Shown: positions 15,980 through 24,753 of the stretch, in pieces
How positions within the stretch are numbered: position 1 is the stretch's first letter
Layout of the letters: every line of letters starts with the position of its first letter
From: Beduini massiliensis
Lineage (GTDB): Bacteria > Bacillota_I > Bacilli_A > Erysipelotrichales > Coprobacillaceae
NCBI RefSeq assembly: GCF_000829905.1
Contig: NZ_CDPP01000003.1
Span: 310,001-374,000 of the forward strand
Direction of reading: 5' to 3'
Length of the DNA stretch: 64,000 nt
The notes under the pieces: generated by a model
Seen by the model: only the letters and a program-made list of their open reading frames with translations
The model's database searches: none
Told to the model about the DNA's origin: nothing
Program-made: the position numbers and the translations under genes

Positions 15980-17332
15980 ATGAAAGATACATTGGCAAAT
16001 CAAAAAATATCAAAATTGCTATATTCGTTAGCGGTACCGGCGATTTGTGCTCAAATTGTTTCCCTATTATACAATATGGTAGACCGTATTTATATTGGGC
16101 GATTACCTGATGGTAATTTAGCAATGGCAGCCATCGGGATCTGTGTCCCTTTAACAACAATCATTAACGCTTTCAATGGGTTATTCGGACGTGGGGGTGC
16201 CCCTTTAAGTTCGATTCGCTTAGGCGAGGAAGACTATGAAGAAGCCGATCATATTTTATCAAATAGTTTCATGTCTTTAATCGTATCTTCGCTTGTTATA
16301 ACGCTTATTGTTTTCATTTTTCAAGAACCCATTCTCTATTTGTTTGGGGCAAGTCAAGAAACTATCCCTTATGCGAAAAACTATATTATGATTTATGCTT
16401 TAGGTACTATTTTTATACAGCTCACAGTAGGGCTCAATTATTTTATTAATACACAAGGGTTTACAAAATATGGGATGGCCACTATTCTTTTAGGTGCCGG
16501 GCTTAACATTATTTTAGATCCAATCTTTATTTTTTATTTCGATATGGGAGTTACGGGCGCTGCGTTGGCAACGGTTCTGGCGCAAAGTGTATCTTGTTTT
16601 TGGGTATTGCATTTCTTCTTTGGTAAAAAAACCATTTTACATATTCGCAAACATTATTTAAAACCAAAGTGGAGAATTATGAAACAAATTTTATCATTAG
16701 GAGCTTCACCTTGCTTTATGTCAGCTACCGAAGGATTATTAACAATATCGTTTAATCAGCAGCTATTAAAATTCGGAGGAAATCTTGCTATTAGTTCCAT
16801 GACGATTATGACCTCCATGTTTCAGTTTATTCTTTTGCCTGTGGAAGGGATTGCTCAGGGCAGCCAGCCGATCATTTCTTTTAATTATGGAGCTAAAAAT
16901 TATGAGCGTGTCAAACATACAATCTCTTTAGCCATGAAAGTCGCTTTAACCTATACGCTCATTGCCACGTTGACAATGGAAATTGTACCCCAATTTTTTG
17001 TCGGACTTTTTACATCTTCACCAGAATTATTGGATTTGGGATCGAAAATGCTAAGAGTTTATATCTTTGGTGCCTGTGTTTTGGGAATAAATTCAACTTG
17101 TCAACAAACCTATAATTCTATGGGAGAAGGTAAAAAATCATTTTTCTTTGCTTTTTATCGAAAAATTATTTTATTAATTCCATTAATTTTTATCTTACCG
17201 ACATTTATATCCAATCAAATGATGGCAGTCGTATTAGCGGAACCTATTTCGGATTTATTAACGACGGGGACAAACTTTTTATACTTTAGAAAATTTGTCC
17301 GTAACAAATTAGAGAACCAAAATAATACGTAA
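15980..17332 (+). CDS. MATE-family efflux transporter
   Basis: A 450-residue multidrug and toxin extrusion protein with about 12 membrane segments, exporting organic cations or drugs by Na+ or H+ antiport. Typical family stretches are LAVPAICAQIVSLLYNMVDR, GLGAGLNIILDP-like LLGAGLNIILDPIFIFYFD, and LPVEGIAQGSQPIISFNYGA in the second half. It is closest to the MepA-type branch by overall appearance. The ATG is one base after the upstream stop. An operator-like palindrome overlaps its own stop codon (17330-17332), probably belonging to the next promoter. Confidence 0.92.
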   Translation: MKDTLANQKISKLLYSLAVPAICAQIVSLLYNMVDRIYIGRLPDGNLAMAAIGICVPLTTIINAFNGLFGRGGAPLSSIRLGEEDYEEADHILSNSFMSLIVSSLVITLIVFIFQEPILYLFGASQETIPYAKNYIMIYALGTIFIQLTVGLNYFINTQGFTKYGMATILLGAGLNIILDPIFIFYFDMGVTGAALATVLAQSVSCFWVLHFFFGKKTILHIRKHYLKPKWRIMKQILSLGASPCFMSATEGLLTISFNQQLLKFGGNLAISSMTIMTSMFQFILLPVEGIAQGSQPIISFNYGAKNYERVKHTISLAMKVALTYTLIATLTMEIVPQFFVGLFTSSPELLDLGSKMLRVYIFGACVLGINSTCQQTYNSMGEGKKSFFFAFYRKIILLIPLIFILPTFISNQMMAVVLAEPISDLLTTGTNFLYFRKFVRNKLENQNNT

Positions 17333-17344
17333 ATGTTATTTACA
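17328..17344. promoter_or_regulatory. RpiR-type operator candidate 3 (best palindrome with 19824)
   Basis: CGTAAAT-GTT-ATTTACA: symmetric over GTAAAT/ATTTAC with a 3-base centre. It overlaps the MATE stop codon and precedes the MFS gene. Confidence 0.55.
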
Positions 17345-17370
17345 AAAATAAATATAAATAAGAGTCAAAT

Positions 17371-17396
17371 TGTAAATGATATACCGTTTATCATTT
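17371..17396. promoter_or_regulatory. Half operator and AAATGATA palindrome before MFS 1
   Basis: TGTAAAT (17371-17377) matches the operator half-site. AAATGATA (17374-17381) and TATCATTT (17389-17396) form a perfect inverted repeat with a 7-base centre. Confidence 0.45.
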
Positions 17397-17451
17397 CAAG
17401 GATTGAACAGGTGAACTATTTCATTTAATTTAAAACATGGAGGTAGGAACT

Positions 17452-18672
17452 ATGGAAAAAGAAACATTTATGAAATTAAATAAGAAAAGAATATTCCCGC
17501 ATTTTATGGAACGATTTAAGAACAGTTATCTCAGTTATTTCTTAATGTATAACTTTTATTATTTATCATGGGCATTATTCTCATCATTTATATCCGTTTA
17601 TTTACTTGACAAAGGATTTAGACCAAGTGATGTTTCACTGGTTGTCTCTGCATCCTTTTTAGCGTCAATGATTTTTCAACCGATAATAGGGATATTAAGT
17701 GATCGATTCAGCCTAAAACTTATCAATACGATATTATTTGCTTTAGCCGGTCTAGGAGGTATTTACTTTGTAAATGCCACCCGGTTGATTGAACTGATTA
17801 TCGGGTACAGTTTTGTCTTAACACTTATTAACGGAACAAATCCAATTATGGAAAGAATTGCAACCACAAGTCCCTATCCCTATGGACGTATCAGAATATG
17901 GGGAACGATTGGATATGCACTAGGATCTCAGCTTGCAGGATTGATCTATGATTTTGTTTCTCCATCAGCAATATTTGTTACTTTTGTATTTACGATGGCT
18001 ATTTCAATCATCGGCTTGCTTGGAACAAGTCCTCATACAAAAGTAACCGAAAAAGATGAAAATGAACATCAAGATCATAGCTTCTTTAAAGCCATACTTA
18101 CAAACAAGAAATATATATATTATTTACTTATTTCAGCGATCTTTTTTGGAGTTACGAATATGGGACATACATTTACGCCTGCTTATTTTCAATCAGAAGG
18201 TCTGAATATCTCCACGGTTTCAATTATTTTATCACTGGCAGTTGTTTGTGAAGCGCCTATAGTATTGCTCTCTTATAAATTTATGGATAAGATTGCCAAT
18301 AAAAAATTGATGATTTTAGCTTTTTGCATGGTCATCACGTTGTATTCCATTTACGCATTTAATCTTTGGCTGCCTTTACAAGTCATTGCTACTTTTATCG
18401 TTAAGCATCCAGCTGGAATGCTATTTATTATGATTAACTTAAAAGTGGTCAATACATTGGTCGATGCAAAATATCAAATTACGGCATTGGCTTTCGTTCA
18501 AACATGTCGTAACCTCTCATCTGTAATTTTCCAAAATATTGGGGGTCAAATTCTCAATGTCACCACCTATCAAAACATGTTTTTATGTGCCTTAGGTGTC
18601 ATTACGATTGGCTTGATTATGACAGTCTTATTTAAAATTCCCGCAGGTAATGATAAGGGATTATTTAATTAA
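17452..18672 (+). CDS. MFS transporter (MFS_1-like, HcaT/LacY-type), paralogue 1
   Basis: A 406-residue 12-segment major facilitator of the MFS_1-like group, which includes 3-phenylpropionate, nucleoside and oligosaccharide H+ symporters. The signature region is YGRIRIWGTIGYALGSQLAG in the first half; NGTNPIMERIATTSPYPYG precedes it. The substrate cannot be predicted. The start is ATG 17452, 8 bases after GGAGG; the ATG at 17437 overlaps that ribosome site. It is a clear paralogue of the transporter at 23583 and lies beside an RpiR regulator, as that copy does. Confidence 0.88.
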   Translation: MEKETFMKLNKKRIFPHFMERFKNSYLSYFLMYNFYYLSWALFSSFISVYLLDKGFRPSDVSLVVSASFLASMIFQPIIGILSDRFSLKLINTILFALAGLGGIYFVNATRLIELIIGYSFVLTLINGTNPIMERIATTSPYPYGRIRIWGTIGYALGSQLAGLIYDFVSPSAIFVTFVFTMAISIIGLLGTSPHTKVTEKDENEHQDHSFFKAILTNKKYIYYLLISAIFFGVTNMGHTFTPAYFQSEGLNISTVSIILSLAVVCEAPIVLLSYKFMDKIANKKLMILAFCMVITLYSIYAFNLWLPLQVIATFIVKHPAGMLFIMINLKVVNTLVDAKYQITALAFVQTCRNLSSVIFQNIGGQILNVTTYQNMFLCALGVITIGLIMTVLFKIPAGNDKGLFN

Positions 18673-18699
18673 TGCTGTAAAAGGATTAGTATTTTAATG

Positions 18700-18731
18700 A
18701 AAAAAGGTTCAAGGATAAAACTTGAACCTTT
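18700..18731 (-). terminator. Terminator of rpiR-like gene 1 (possibly bidirectional)
   Basis: AAAGGTTCAAG (18703-18713) and CTTGAACCTTT (18721-18731) form 11 pairs with a 7-base loop. The T-run follows only on the minus strand, and the stem includes the minus gene's stop codon. It may also slow transcription from the converging MFS gene. Confidence 0.8.
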
Positions 18732-19620
18732 AGTCTTCTTTAAGACCTTCTGCAATGATTGTATTGTCTATTGAACGAGTAATTTCAATACGATTTGATA
18801 TTTTTAATTTGTAATCAAGATTAGCTTGATAATTTAATGAAAACAAACAAGAATAAAGTGTATTTAAAACTATAGAAATCGATTCTAAAGAAACAAAGCC
18901 ACCTATTTTAGAGTATGATTTTTCTCTTGTGGAAATATGCAATGTTACATTAGCCATATCCGATAAACGATTATTTCCAACACTTGTAATGGCTATAATA
19001 GGGACATTGTTTTCTTTTAGGGTTGTCGCAACTTGTAAGATATGGGGTGTTTCTCCTGAATAAGAAATACAAATGGCACATTCTGTTGTTTCCATCATTG
19101 CTGCATCATGGAACATGAGATCTTGTACAAGAGCAATACTTGCTTTCTTTTGAATGCGATTTAATTTGAAAACAAATTCTTCACCAACATAATTTAAATT
19201 TGATATGGCAAAGACTCTTACCTCTTTACAACGTCTTAATATCTGAACAGCTTTTTGTAAGGCATCATGCTGCATAAGAGACAGAGTATCTTTGGCGCTT
19301 TCGGCATGCAAATTGGCAATTTTACTGGCAATAGTCATGATGGTGTCTTGATTCGTAAAGGGAAAGTTCGGATCAATATCCTGAAAGTGCTTATTTATGT
19401 AATCCACTTCTTCAAGATATGCCATTTTAAAATCATTCCAACCATTAAAACCTAATTTCTTTGATATCCTAATGAGAGTAGACGGTGAAGTGTATGTTTC
19501 ATCGGCAATCATTTTGGTGGAATAGTCTTTTATTTCGTGTTGCTTTTCTAAAATATAATCTACGTTAATCCTTTCACTGTTAGAAAAAGGATAATTCATC
19601 ATGCGTTCTTTTAATAACAT
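18730..19620 (-). CDS. MurR/RpiR-family regulator 1
   Basis: A 296-residue regulator with an N-terminal HTH_6 domain (residues 1-75: KMIADETYTSPSTLIRISKK, LGFNGWNDFKMAY) and a C-terminal SIS domain that in this family senses a phosphosugar (VRVFAISNLNYVGEEF, CISYSGETPHILQVATTLKE, IIAITSVGNNRLSDMA). The ATG follows GAGGTGATAGCGC. An operator-like palindrome lies about 35 bases upstream, suggesting autoregulation. It is a paralogue of the gene at 25819. Neighbouring MFS, DMT and SemiSWEET transporter genes are the likely targets; the ligand is unknown. Confidence 0.92.
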   Translation of the reverse strand: MLLKERMMNYPFSNSERINVDYILEKQHEIKDYSTKMIADETYTSPSTLIRISKKLGFNGWNDFKMAYLEEVDYINKHFQDIDPNFPFTNQDTIMTIASKIANLHAESAKDTLSLMQHDALQKAVQILRRCKEVRVFAISNLNYVGEEFVFKLNRIQKKASIALVQDLMFHDAAMMETTECAICISYSGETPHILQVATTLKENNVPIIAITSVGNNRLSDMANVTLHISTREKSYSKIGGFVSLESISIVLNTLYSCLFSLNYQANLDYKLKISNRIEITRSIDNTIIAEGLKED

Positions 19621-19650
19621 GCGCTATCACCTCGTTTTTATTATATAAAA

Positions 19651-19667
19651 TCTAAATCCTATTTACA
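19651..19667. promoter_or_regulatory. RpiR-type operator candidate 4
   Basis: TCTAAAT-CCT-ATTTACA, one mismatch to the palindrome, 31 bases upstream of the rpiR-like gene 1 start (19620). Confidence 0.5.
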
Positions 19668-19823
19668 AATTAAATCAAGAACAGTAACGAAATGTTAAGG
19701 ATAATAAAGGAATGTATCGATAAAGTTTGCCTATTTTATTGAGAATTAATTATGAATAGAAAAAGACCGATTAAAATCGAGAAGCTTAAAAAAGCGATGA
19801 ATGTTGCCTCCAAACATAGAATT

Positions 19824-19840
19824 TGTAAATCGCGTTTACA
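19824..19840. promoter_or_regulatory. RpiR-type operator candidate 5 (near-perfect)
   Basis: TGTAAAT-CGC-GTTTACA; with flanking T and A the arms TTGTAAA/TTTACAA are exact inverted repeats. It sits between the divergent rpiR-like gene 1 and the DMT transporter. Confidence 0.6.
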
Positions 19841-19866
19841 AGGGGATTGTCAAAACTAAAATAAAG

Positions 19867-19883
19867 TGTAAACGTTATTTCAT
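19867..19883. promoter_or_regulatory. RpiR-type operator candidate 6
   Basis: TGTAAAC-GTT-ATTTCAT, upstream of the DMT transporter. The rest of 19621-20006 holds no convincing gene. Confidence 0.45.
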
Positions 19884-20006
19884 TAGCCTCATTCCATATT
19901 ATATTCGGTGATTTTTTATGATAATCTTCTTCATGATAAACAGTGGATATCGCAGGTATTGAGGAAAAAAGGAAGATAATCCACTTTGAATGGAGGGGAA
20001 AGAAAG

Positions 20007-20867
20007 ATGAAAAAAGGATATATCTATTTATTATTGACGGCTTTATTTTGGAGCTTTGCAGGAATCTGTATTCGCTTTAACAATCAGTCGGCTCTTTTGA
20101 TCAGCGTGACGAATGCCGGAATTGGAATAAGCTTTAATCTAATCTTTAATCATCAGAAGGTAAAATGGAATAAGACTATACTATTTGCTAGTTTTTGCCA
20201 GTTTATAATGGGAATAACGTTCATTTGTGCAAATCAGCTAACGACAGTTGGGAATGCAATCATTTTACAATATACATCCATGATTTTTGTTTTAATCTAC
20301 CAGTGTATTGATAAAAGAAAATTACCGAAACTGCAGCAAATTGGAATTATATTTATGGTTATTCTGGGAATGATCTTATTTTTCTTTGACTCTATTTCCT
20401 TTAAGGGGATGTTAGGGAACATAATAGCGATCCTATCGGGGGCATTTTATGGTTTGCAATTCTATGTCAATACGAAAGAGAAAGCCGATCCATATTCTTC
20501 AATGATCATTAGTTTTATTTTCTCATTGCTTCTTATTGGTTTCGTGATTAAGGATTTCAGAAACGTTACAACCGTTGAATGGACAGCAATGGCGGGAAGC
20601 GGATTGATATGTGCCGGACTGGGAAGTTTATGTTTTGCCAGAGGGATTGTGAGGGTCAATGCGTTTACTGCTAATATTATTTGTATGTTGGAAATCGTGT
20701 TTGCTCCTATATGGGCATATCTCATATTTCAAGAAGTCCTTGGACCAATGTCTTTCATCGGTGCTATCGTCATGGTGACAGGAATAGTAGGTCATTTATA
20801 TTTAGAAAATAAGAAAATTAAAAAGAAATCAGCAAAGTATGATATCTCTTTGAATCAGGTTGAATAA
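20007..20867 (+). CDS. EamA/DMT-family transporter
   Basis: A 286-residue drug/metabolite transporter with ten predicted membrane segments in two EamA halves (first half LLLTALFWSFAGICIR; second half begins near MLGNIIAILSGAFYGLQFYV). Such proteins move amino acids, nucleosides or other small metabolites; nothing here fixes the substrate. The start is ATG 20007 after GGAGGGGAAAGAAAG; an in-frame TTG at 19986 lies before this ribosome site. Two operator-like sites lie 120-180 bases upstream. The C-terminus is lysine-rich. Confidence 0.88.
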   Translation: MKKGYIYLLLTALFWSFAGICIRFNNQSALLISVTNAGIGISFNLIFNHQKVKWNKTILFASFCQFIMGITFICANQLTTVGNAIILQYTSMIFVLIYQCIDKRKLPKLQQIGIIFMVILGMILFFFDSISFKGMLGNIIAILSGAFYGLQFYVNTKEKADPYSSMIISFIFSLLLIGFVIKDFRNVTTVEWTAMAGSGLICAGLGSLCFARGIVRVNAFTANIICMLEIVFAPIWAYLIFQEVLGPMSFIGAIVMVTGIVGHLYLENKKIKKKSAKYDISLNQVE

Positions 20868-21042
20868 CTATAAACAGAATGAAGACAGAGTCTTTTTATT
20901 AGAAAGTTTATGTTTTATTTTGAATACTTACCTGATGTGTTAAGAAGAAAATGAGAGAACTTTAAGTGAACATTATCAAGAGTGGGAATACTCAATGTTG
21001 TAAACATCGTTTCAAAAAAATGATAAGATGTCACAATCAATT

Positions 21043-21080
21043 TGTAAATATGATTGGTAAGTTGAAGAAGCAAATTTACA
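21043..21080. promoter_or_regulatory. Operator half-sites before the SemiSWEET gene
   Basis: TGTAAAT (21043-21049) and ATTTACA (21074-21080) face each other 24 bases apart, unlike the 3-base spacing of the full palindromes. They may be two weak sites. Confidence 0.35.
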
Positions 21081-21138
21081 TTTTCTATTCGATAGGTGAT
21101 AATCATGCCAAGTTCAATAAAAAGGAGGTGATATTGAT

Positions 21139-21378
21139 ATGATCGGTACAATTGCAGCAATATTAACAACATTGTCTTTCTTACCTCAAGCTTATCAAGT
21201 TATTAAAACAAAAGATACTTCTGGTATTTCACTTGGGATGTATACAATGTTTGTGATCGGTGTCTTTTTATGGATGATTCATGGGTGGAACATTCAGGAT
21301 TATAATCTAATTGGCGCAAATGCAATTACTTTTGTTTTTGCATCCATAATTTTAACCTATAAAATTAAATATAAATAA
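21139..21378 (+). CDS. SemiSWEET-type sugar transporter (PQ-loop, 79 aa)
   Basis: A 79-residue membrane protein with three helices forming one triple-helix bundle, the unit that dimerises in bacterial SemiSWEET sugar transporters. The PQ motif is in TTLSFLPQAYQVIKTKDTSG, followed by ISLGMYTMFVIGVFLWMIHG and an Asn in the third helix (LIGANAITFVFASIIL). These features match the family closely. The start follows AAGGAGGTGATATTGAT. It stands between a DMT transporter and a sugar-phosphatase-like HAD gene, consistent with a sugar-related region. Confidence 0.88.
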   Translation: MIGTIAAILTTLSFLPQAYQVIKTKDTSGISLGMYTMFVIGVFLWMIHGWNIQDYNLIGANAITFVFASIILTYKIKYK

Positions 21379-21583
21379 ATGCAGCATTTTATTATTTTAG
21401 ATGTTTCTAATATGGCCTGATTCTTCCGAAAATCTCTATATTTTGATTTTCGATTGGAGCTGGCAAATTGACTCCGAAAGATGAAGATTTGTTTTACATT
21501 TTTTCTTTATTATATAAAAGTATTCTTGTTTGGAACGGGCAATGCAAGAGCATCACTCAAACAGATGAAAGGAGCATATCAAT

Positions 21584-22372
21584 ATGAGTTCTAAAAAAAT
21601 TATTTTTTTTGATATCGATGGGACTATTTTCTCACCATCTTCTAAAAAGATTTCCAGTGCAGTGAAAAAGACTATTAAAAAGACGATGCTGCAAGGACAT
21701 CTTTGTTTTATTTCAACAGGCCGTCCATTTGCATATGTGAATTCGGAGATTAAAGAGCTTGGATTTGATGGTTATATCTTGGCAAGTGGAACACATGTTC
21801 AGTATAGAAATAAAAACTTAAAAATCCACGCTATTGAGTCACAGGTTATCAATGAGCTCTTTCAGTTATTAAAAAATAATCAAATAGAATATATTGCGCA
21901 TTCACCCTATGACAGTTATATCCATCAAAATTTTATACATGCATCAGATTTATATAAAAATAACAAACAATATTTAAAGATCAGCACCGATGCTGTAGAA
22001 AAAGACATCATGAATGACATTGTGAAACTGGAAATACACTATGGCAATAAGCAAAATTTTAAACTATTAAAACCCTATCTGAATTTATTATCTTATGAAG
22101 TTTACGAGGAAATAAACAGTATTGATTTTTTCAAGAAAGGAAATTCAAAAGCCCTTGCTGTTAAGGAAATTTTGAATCAAGTAGGGGGATCGTTAGAAGA
22201 TACTTATTGCTTTGGCGATGGGGAAAATGATATTGAAATGTTTGACCTCATTGCTTATCCGATTGCAATGGGAAATGCAATTCCGGAATTAAAAAATAAA
22301 GCAAAGGATGTTTGCAAAAGTGTCGATGATAATGGGGTGGCTGATAAACTAGAAGAATTATTTAATTTATAG
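21584..22372 (+). CDS. HAD-IIB (Cof-type) phosphatase
   Basis: A 262-residue HAD hydrolase of the Cof subfamily, which dephosphorylates sugar phosphates, FMN or pyridoxal phosphate. Motif I is FFDIDGTIFSP (nucleophile and acid Asp near residues 10 and 12), motif II is STGRP, motif III the Lys in KGNSKALAVKEIL, and motif IV GDGENDIEMFD. The cap domain lies between motifs II and III. Substrate is unknown; a phosphosugar would fit the RpiR context. The ATG follows GAAAGGAGCATATCAAT. Confidence 0.9.
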   Translation: MSSKKIIFFDIDGTIFSPSSKKISSAVKKTIKKTMLQGHLCFISTGRPFAYVNSEIKELGFDGYILASGTHVQYRNKNLKIHAIESQVINELFQLLKNNQIEYIAHSPYDSYIHQNFIHASDLYKNNKQYLKISTDAVEKDIMNDIVKLEIHYGNKQNFKLLKPYLNLLSYEVYEEINSIDFFKKGNSKALAVKEILNQVGGSLEDTYCFGDGENDIEMFDLIAYPIAMGNAIPELKNKAKDVCKSVDDNGVADKLEELFNL

Positions 22373-22757
22373 TGGTCTATCTATTATTAGATAATGAAGC
22401 AATCGTTTCGCAATCTATAGAAATAACATTTACAAAAAGATAAACAAAAAGTTTGATATTTGCGAACAATATTTCAAACAGTCGGTTTCTTATTTTCTTT
22501 TTACCTATAAAAAGATAGACTCTATATGAAATAATCCATATCGATTATTTCAAAATGTACTCCATTTTAAGAGTATATCCCATTTAAGAGGAATATGAGA
22601 ATTATCATGATGTATATGGATTTGAATCTCCATGTAACTCAAATTTTTCTTCCAAAAATGATGCTCAAAACAAACTTTCGTATTCCTCTTATAACTAACA
22701 TATTTTATGATCGATTATACAGCCTGTTAAATAAAATGATATAAAAGGAGCAATATT
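22373..22757. other. Long intergenic region with nested inverted repeats
   Basis: There is no convincing gene. It holds an operator-like site (22418-22434), a 9-bp inverted repeat GAAATAATC/GATTATTTC (22528-22536, 22543-22551), and an 11-bp pair TAAGAGGAATA (22585-22595) / TATTCCTCTTA (22681-22691). The second pair could close a roughly 107-base structure containing ATGGA/TCCAT. Confidence 0.5.
22418..22434. promoter_or_regulatory. RpiR-type operator candidate 7
   Basis: TAGAAAT-AAC-ATTTACA: perfect right half, two mismatches in the left. It is about 320 bases before the aldo/keto reductase gene. Confidence 0.4.
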
Positions 22758-23573
22758 ATGAAAATACAAACAAAAGTGAAATTAAACAGTTCAAACGAAA
22801 TGCCGATGCTGGCATTGGGAGTATGGCAAAGTGGAGAATTGACAAAACAAGCCGTTCTTACTGCCTTGAAAAATGGATATCGTCATATCGATACTGCTGC
22901 CGCCTATGGGAATGAAGAAGCAGTGGGGGAAGCCATTAAAGAAAGCGGTATTGCAAGAGAAGACCTATTTATAACAACAAAATTATGGAATGAAGATGTT
23001 CGCCAAGGAAAAACGGAAGAAGCATTAAAATCGAGTCTAAAAAAATTAGGGCTTGATTATGTGGATTTGTATTTAATTCATTGGCCCGCAAAGGGATATG
23101 TTGATGCATATTTGGAAATGGAAAAACTGATGCAGGCAGGATATATTAAAAATATTGGGGTATCTAACTTTAAAAAACACCATTTAGAACATCTGTTAGC
23201 CCATGTGCATATTATACCAGCAGTTGATCAAATGGAATTTAATCCCCAAATGCAAGATGAGGAATTATATCAATTTTGTAAAGAAAATGGTATTGTGTTA
23301 GAAGCATGGTCACCATTGGGAAGTGGGGCATGTTTGAAAATACCGGCTATTATAAGCATAGCCGAAAAATATCGTAAATCACCCGCACAAATTATTTTAA
23401 GGTGGTTATTACAAAAAGGGATTGTTATTCTTCCTAAATCAGTGCACGAAGAGAGAATTATTGAAAATGCCCATCTCTTTGATTTTAAATTACAAGAGGA
23501 AGATATGGAGACTATGAATAGCTTAAATCAAAACTTAAGAACTGGACCGGATCCAGATAATTTCCACTTTTAG
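22758..23573 (+). CDS. Aldo/keto reductase
   Basis: A 271-residue NADPH-dependent AKR of the diketogluconate reductase-like group, reducing aldehydes or ketones in the cytosol. The catalytic tetrad is complete: D45 and Y50 in IDTAAAYGNE, K75 in TTKLW, H108 in YLIHWP. The cofactor end of the barrel shows IVILPKSVHEERIIEN. The ATG follows AAAGGAGCAATATT. The MFS transporter starts 10 bases after its stop and the SDR follows, suggesting a three-gene operon that imports and reduces or oxidises one compound; its identity is unknown. Confidence 0.93.
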   Translation: MKIQTKVKLNSSNEMPMLALGVWQSGELTKQAVLTALKNGYRHIDTAAAYGNEEAVGEAIKESGIAREDLFITTKLWNEDVRQGKTEEALKSSLKKLGLDYVDLYLIHWPAKGYVDAYLEMEKLMQAGYIKNIGVSNFKKHHLEHLLAHVHIIPAVDQMEFNPQMQDEELYQFCKENGIVLEAWSPLGSGACLKIPAIISIAEKYRKSPAQIILRWLLQKGIVILPKSVHEERIIENAHLFDFKLQEEDMETMNSLNQNLRTGPDPDNFHF

Positions 23574-23582
23574 AGGTTAGTT

Positions 23583-24740
23583 ATGAATAAAGAAAAAAGG
23601 AATTATTGGGCTTATGTGCTGATGTATTTATTTTACTTTTTCTCATTGGCCCTCTTTTCCGGGCTTATCTCCATTTATTTAATGGATAAAGGGTATACAG
23701 CTTCACAAGTTAGTTTTGTTGTTTCAAGTTCGTTTGTTGTCTCTATGCTTTTTCAGCCATTGATAGGGTATCTGAATGATCGTTATGCTCTTAAGAAGGT
23801 CAATAGCCTTTGTTTATTCCTTTCGGCATTACTGGGAATAAGCTTCATATGGATGAAAAACATCTATCTGATCGCACTTGTTTATAGTTTAGCACTTGCT
23901 TTATTTAATGGAACGAATCCGGTGATTGAAAGAATGGCAACGTTTTCCCCTTTTACATATGGACATATCCGAATTTGGGGAACCATCGGGTACGCTTTAG
24001 GATCACAAATAGGAGGAATTATCTATCGCTATATTTCTCCCGAAAGTATGTATATATGTTTTGCCATTTCCTTATTATTTTGCCTTTTAGGGATTTATGG
24101 AACCCGCGATATCAAAAGAAATGAGAAATCAAAGCCAACATCCAAAGGGGCATTCAAAAGTATCTTCTTAAATAAACCGTTTGTCACCTATTTGCTCATT
24201 GCCTCAATGTTTTATGGTATAACCAATATTAATTCCACCTATTTGCCATCGATGTTTCAAAATGAAGGAATCGCTGTAAATATTGTGTCCACAATCATTT
24301 TCTTTATCACGTTATCTGAACTTCCGATTATATTTTTTTCACATAAATATATGGATCAGTTAACCAACAAACAATTACTTATTGGGGTTATGAGTTTATT
24401 AGTTATCCAGTTTTTTACATATAGTATCATACATGTAGAAATGGTTCAGATCATGGTTGCCATATTAACAAAAGCAGTTGCTACAATGACATTTATCATG
24501 CTGAATATGAAAATTATTGCTTCTCTTGTGGATGCATCCCATCAAATGACAGCATTAGCCATTGTTTCTACGTTTAAGAGTTTTACTTCTATTTTATTTC
24601 AAAGTGTCGGCGGAATGATCTTAGATCATACAAATTATCAAATATTATTTATGTTTTTATTGATAAGTTCTGTTATTACACTTTTAATTTGTTGTATTAT
24701 GAAATTACCTAAGGGGAATACGAATCGTTTATTTCAATGA
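23583..24740 (+). CDS. MFS transporter (MFS_1-like), paralogue 2
   Basis: A 385-residue 12-segment transporter, paralogous to the one at 17452; shared stretches include IRIWGTIGYALGSQ, FNGTNPVIERMATFSPF and the final KLPKGNTNRLFQ-type tail. It is H+-coupled uptake by family knowledge; the substrate is unknown. It lies between an aldo/keto reductase and an SDR in one apparent operon, so it probably imports their substrate. The start follows AGAGGTTAGTT. Confidence 0.87.
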   Translation: MNKEKRNYWAYVLMYLFYFFSLALFSGLISIYLMDKGYTASQVSFVVSSSFVVSMLFQPLIGYLNDRYALKKVNSLCLFLSALLGISFIWMKNIYLIALVYSLALALFNGTNPVIERMATFSPFTYGHIRIWGTIGYALGSQIGGIIYRYISPESMYICFAISLLFCLLGIYGTRDIKRNEKSKPTSKGAFKSIFLNKPFVTYLLIASMFYGITNINSTYLPSMFQNEGIAVNIVSTIIFFITLSELPIIFFSHKYMDQLTNKQLLIGVMSLLVIQFFTYSIIHVEMVQIMVAILTKAVATMTFIMLNMKIIASLVDASHQMTALAIVSTFKSFTSILFQSVGGMILDHTNYQILFMFLLISSVITLLICCIMKLPKGNTNRLFQ

Positions 24741-24753
24741 AAGGAAGGATAAC

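Noticed and set aside
19752-19859. 35-codon basic frame in the rpiR-DMT gap
   Set aside because: It has no ribosome site and an operator-like palindrome lies within it, so coding use is unlikely.
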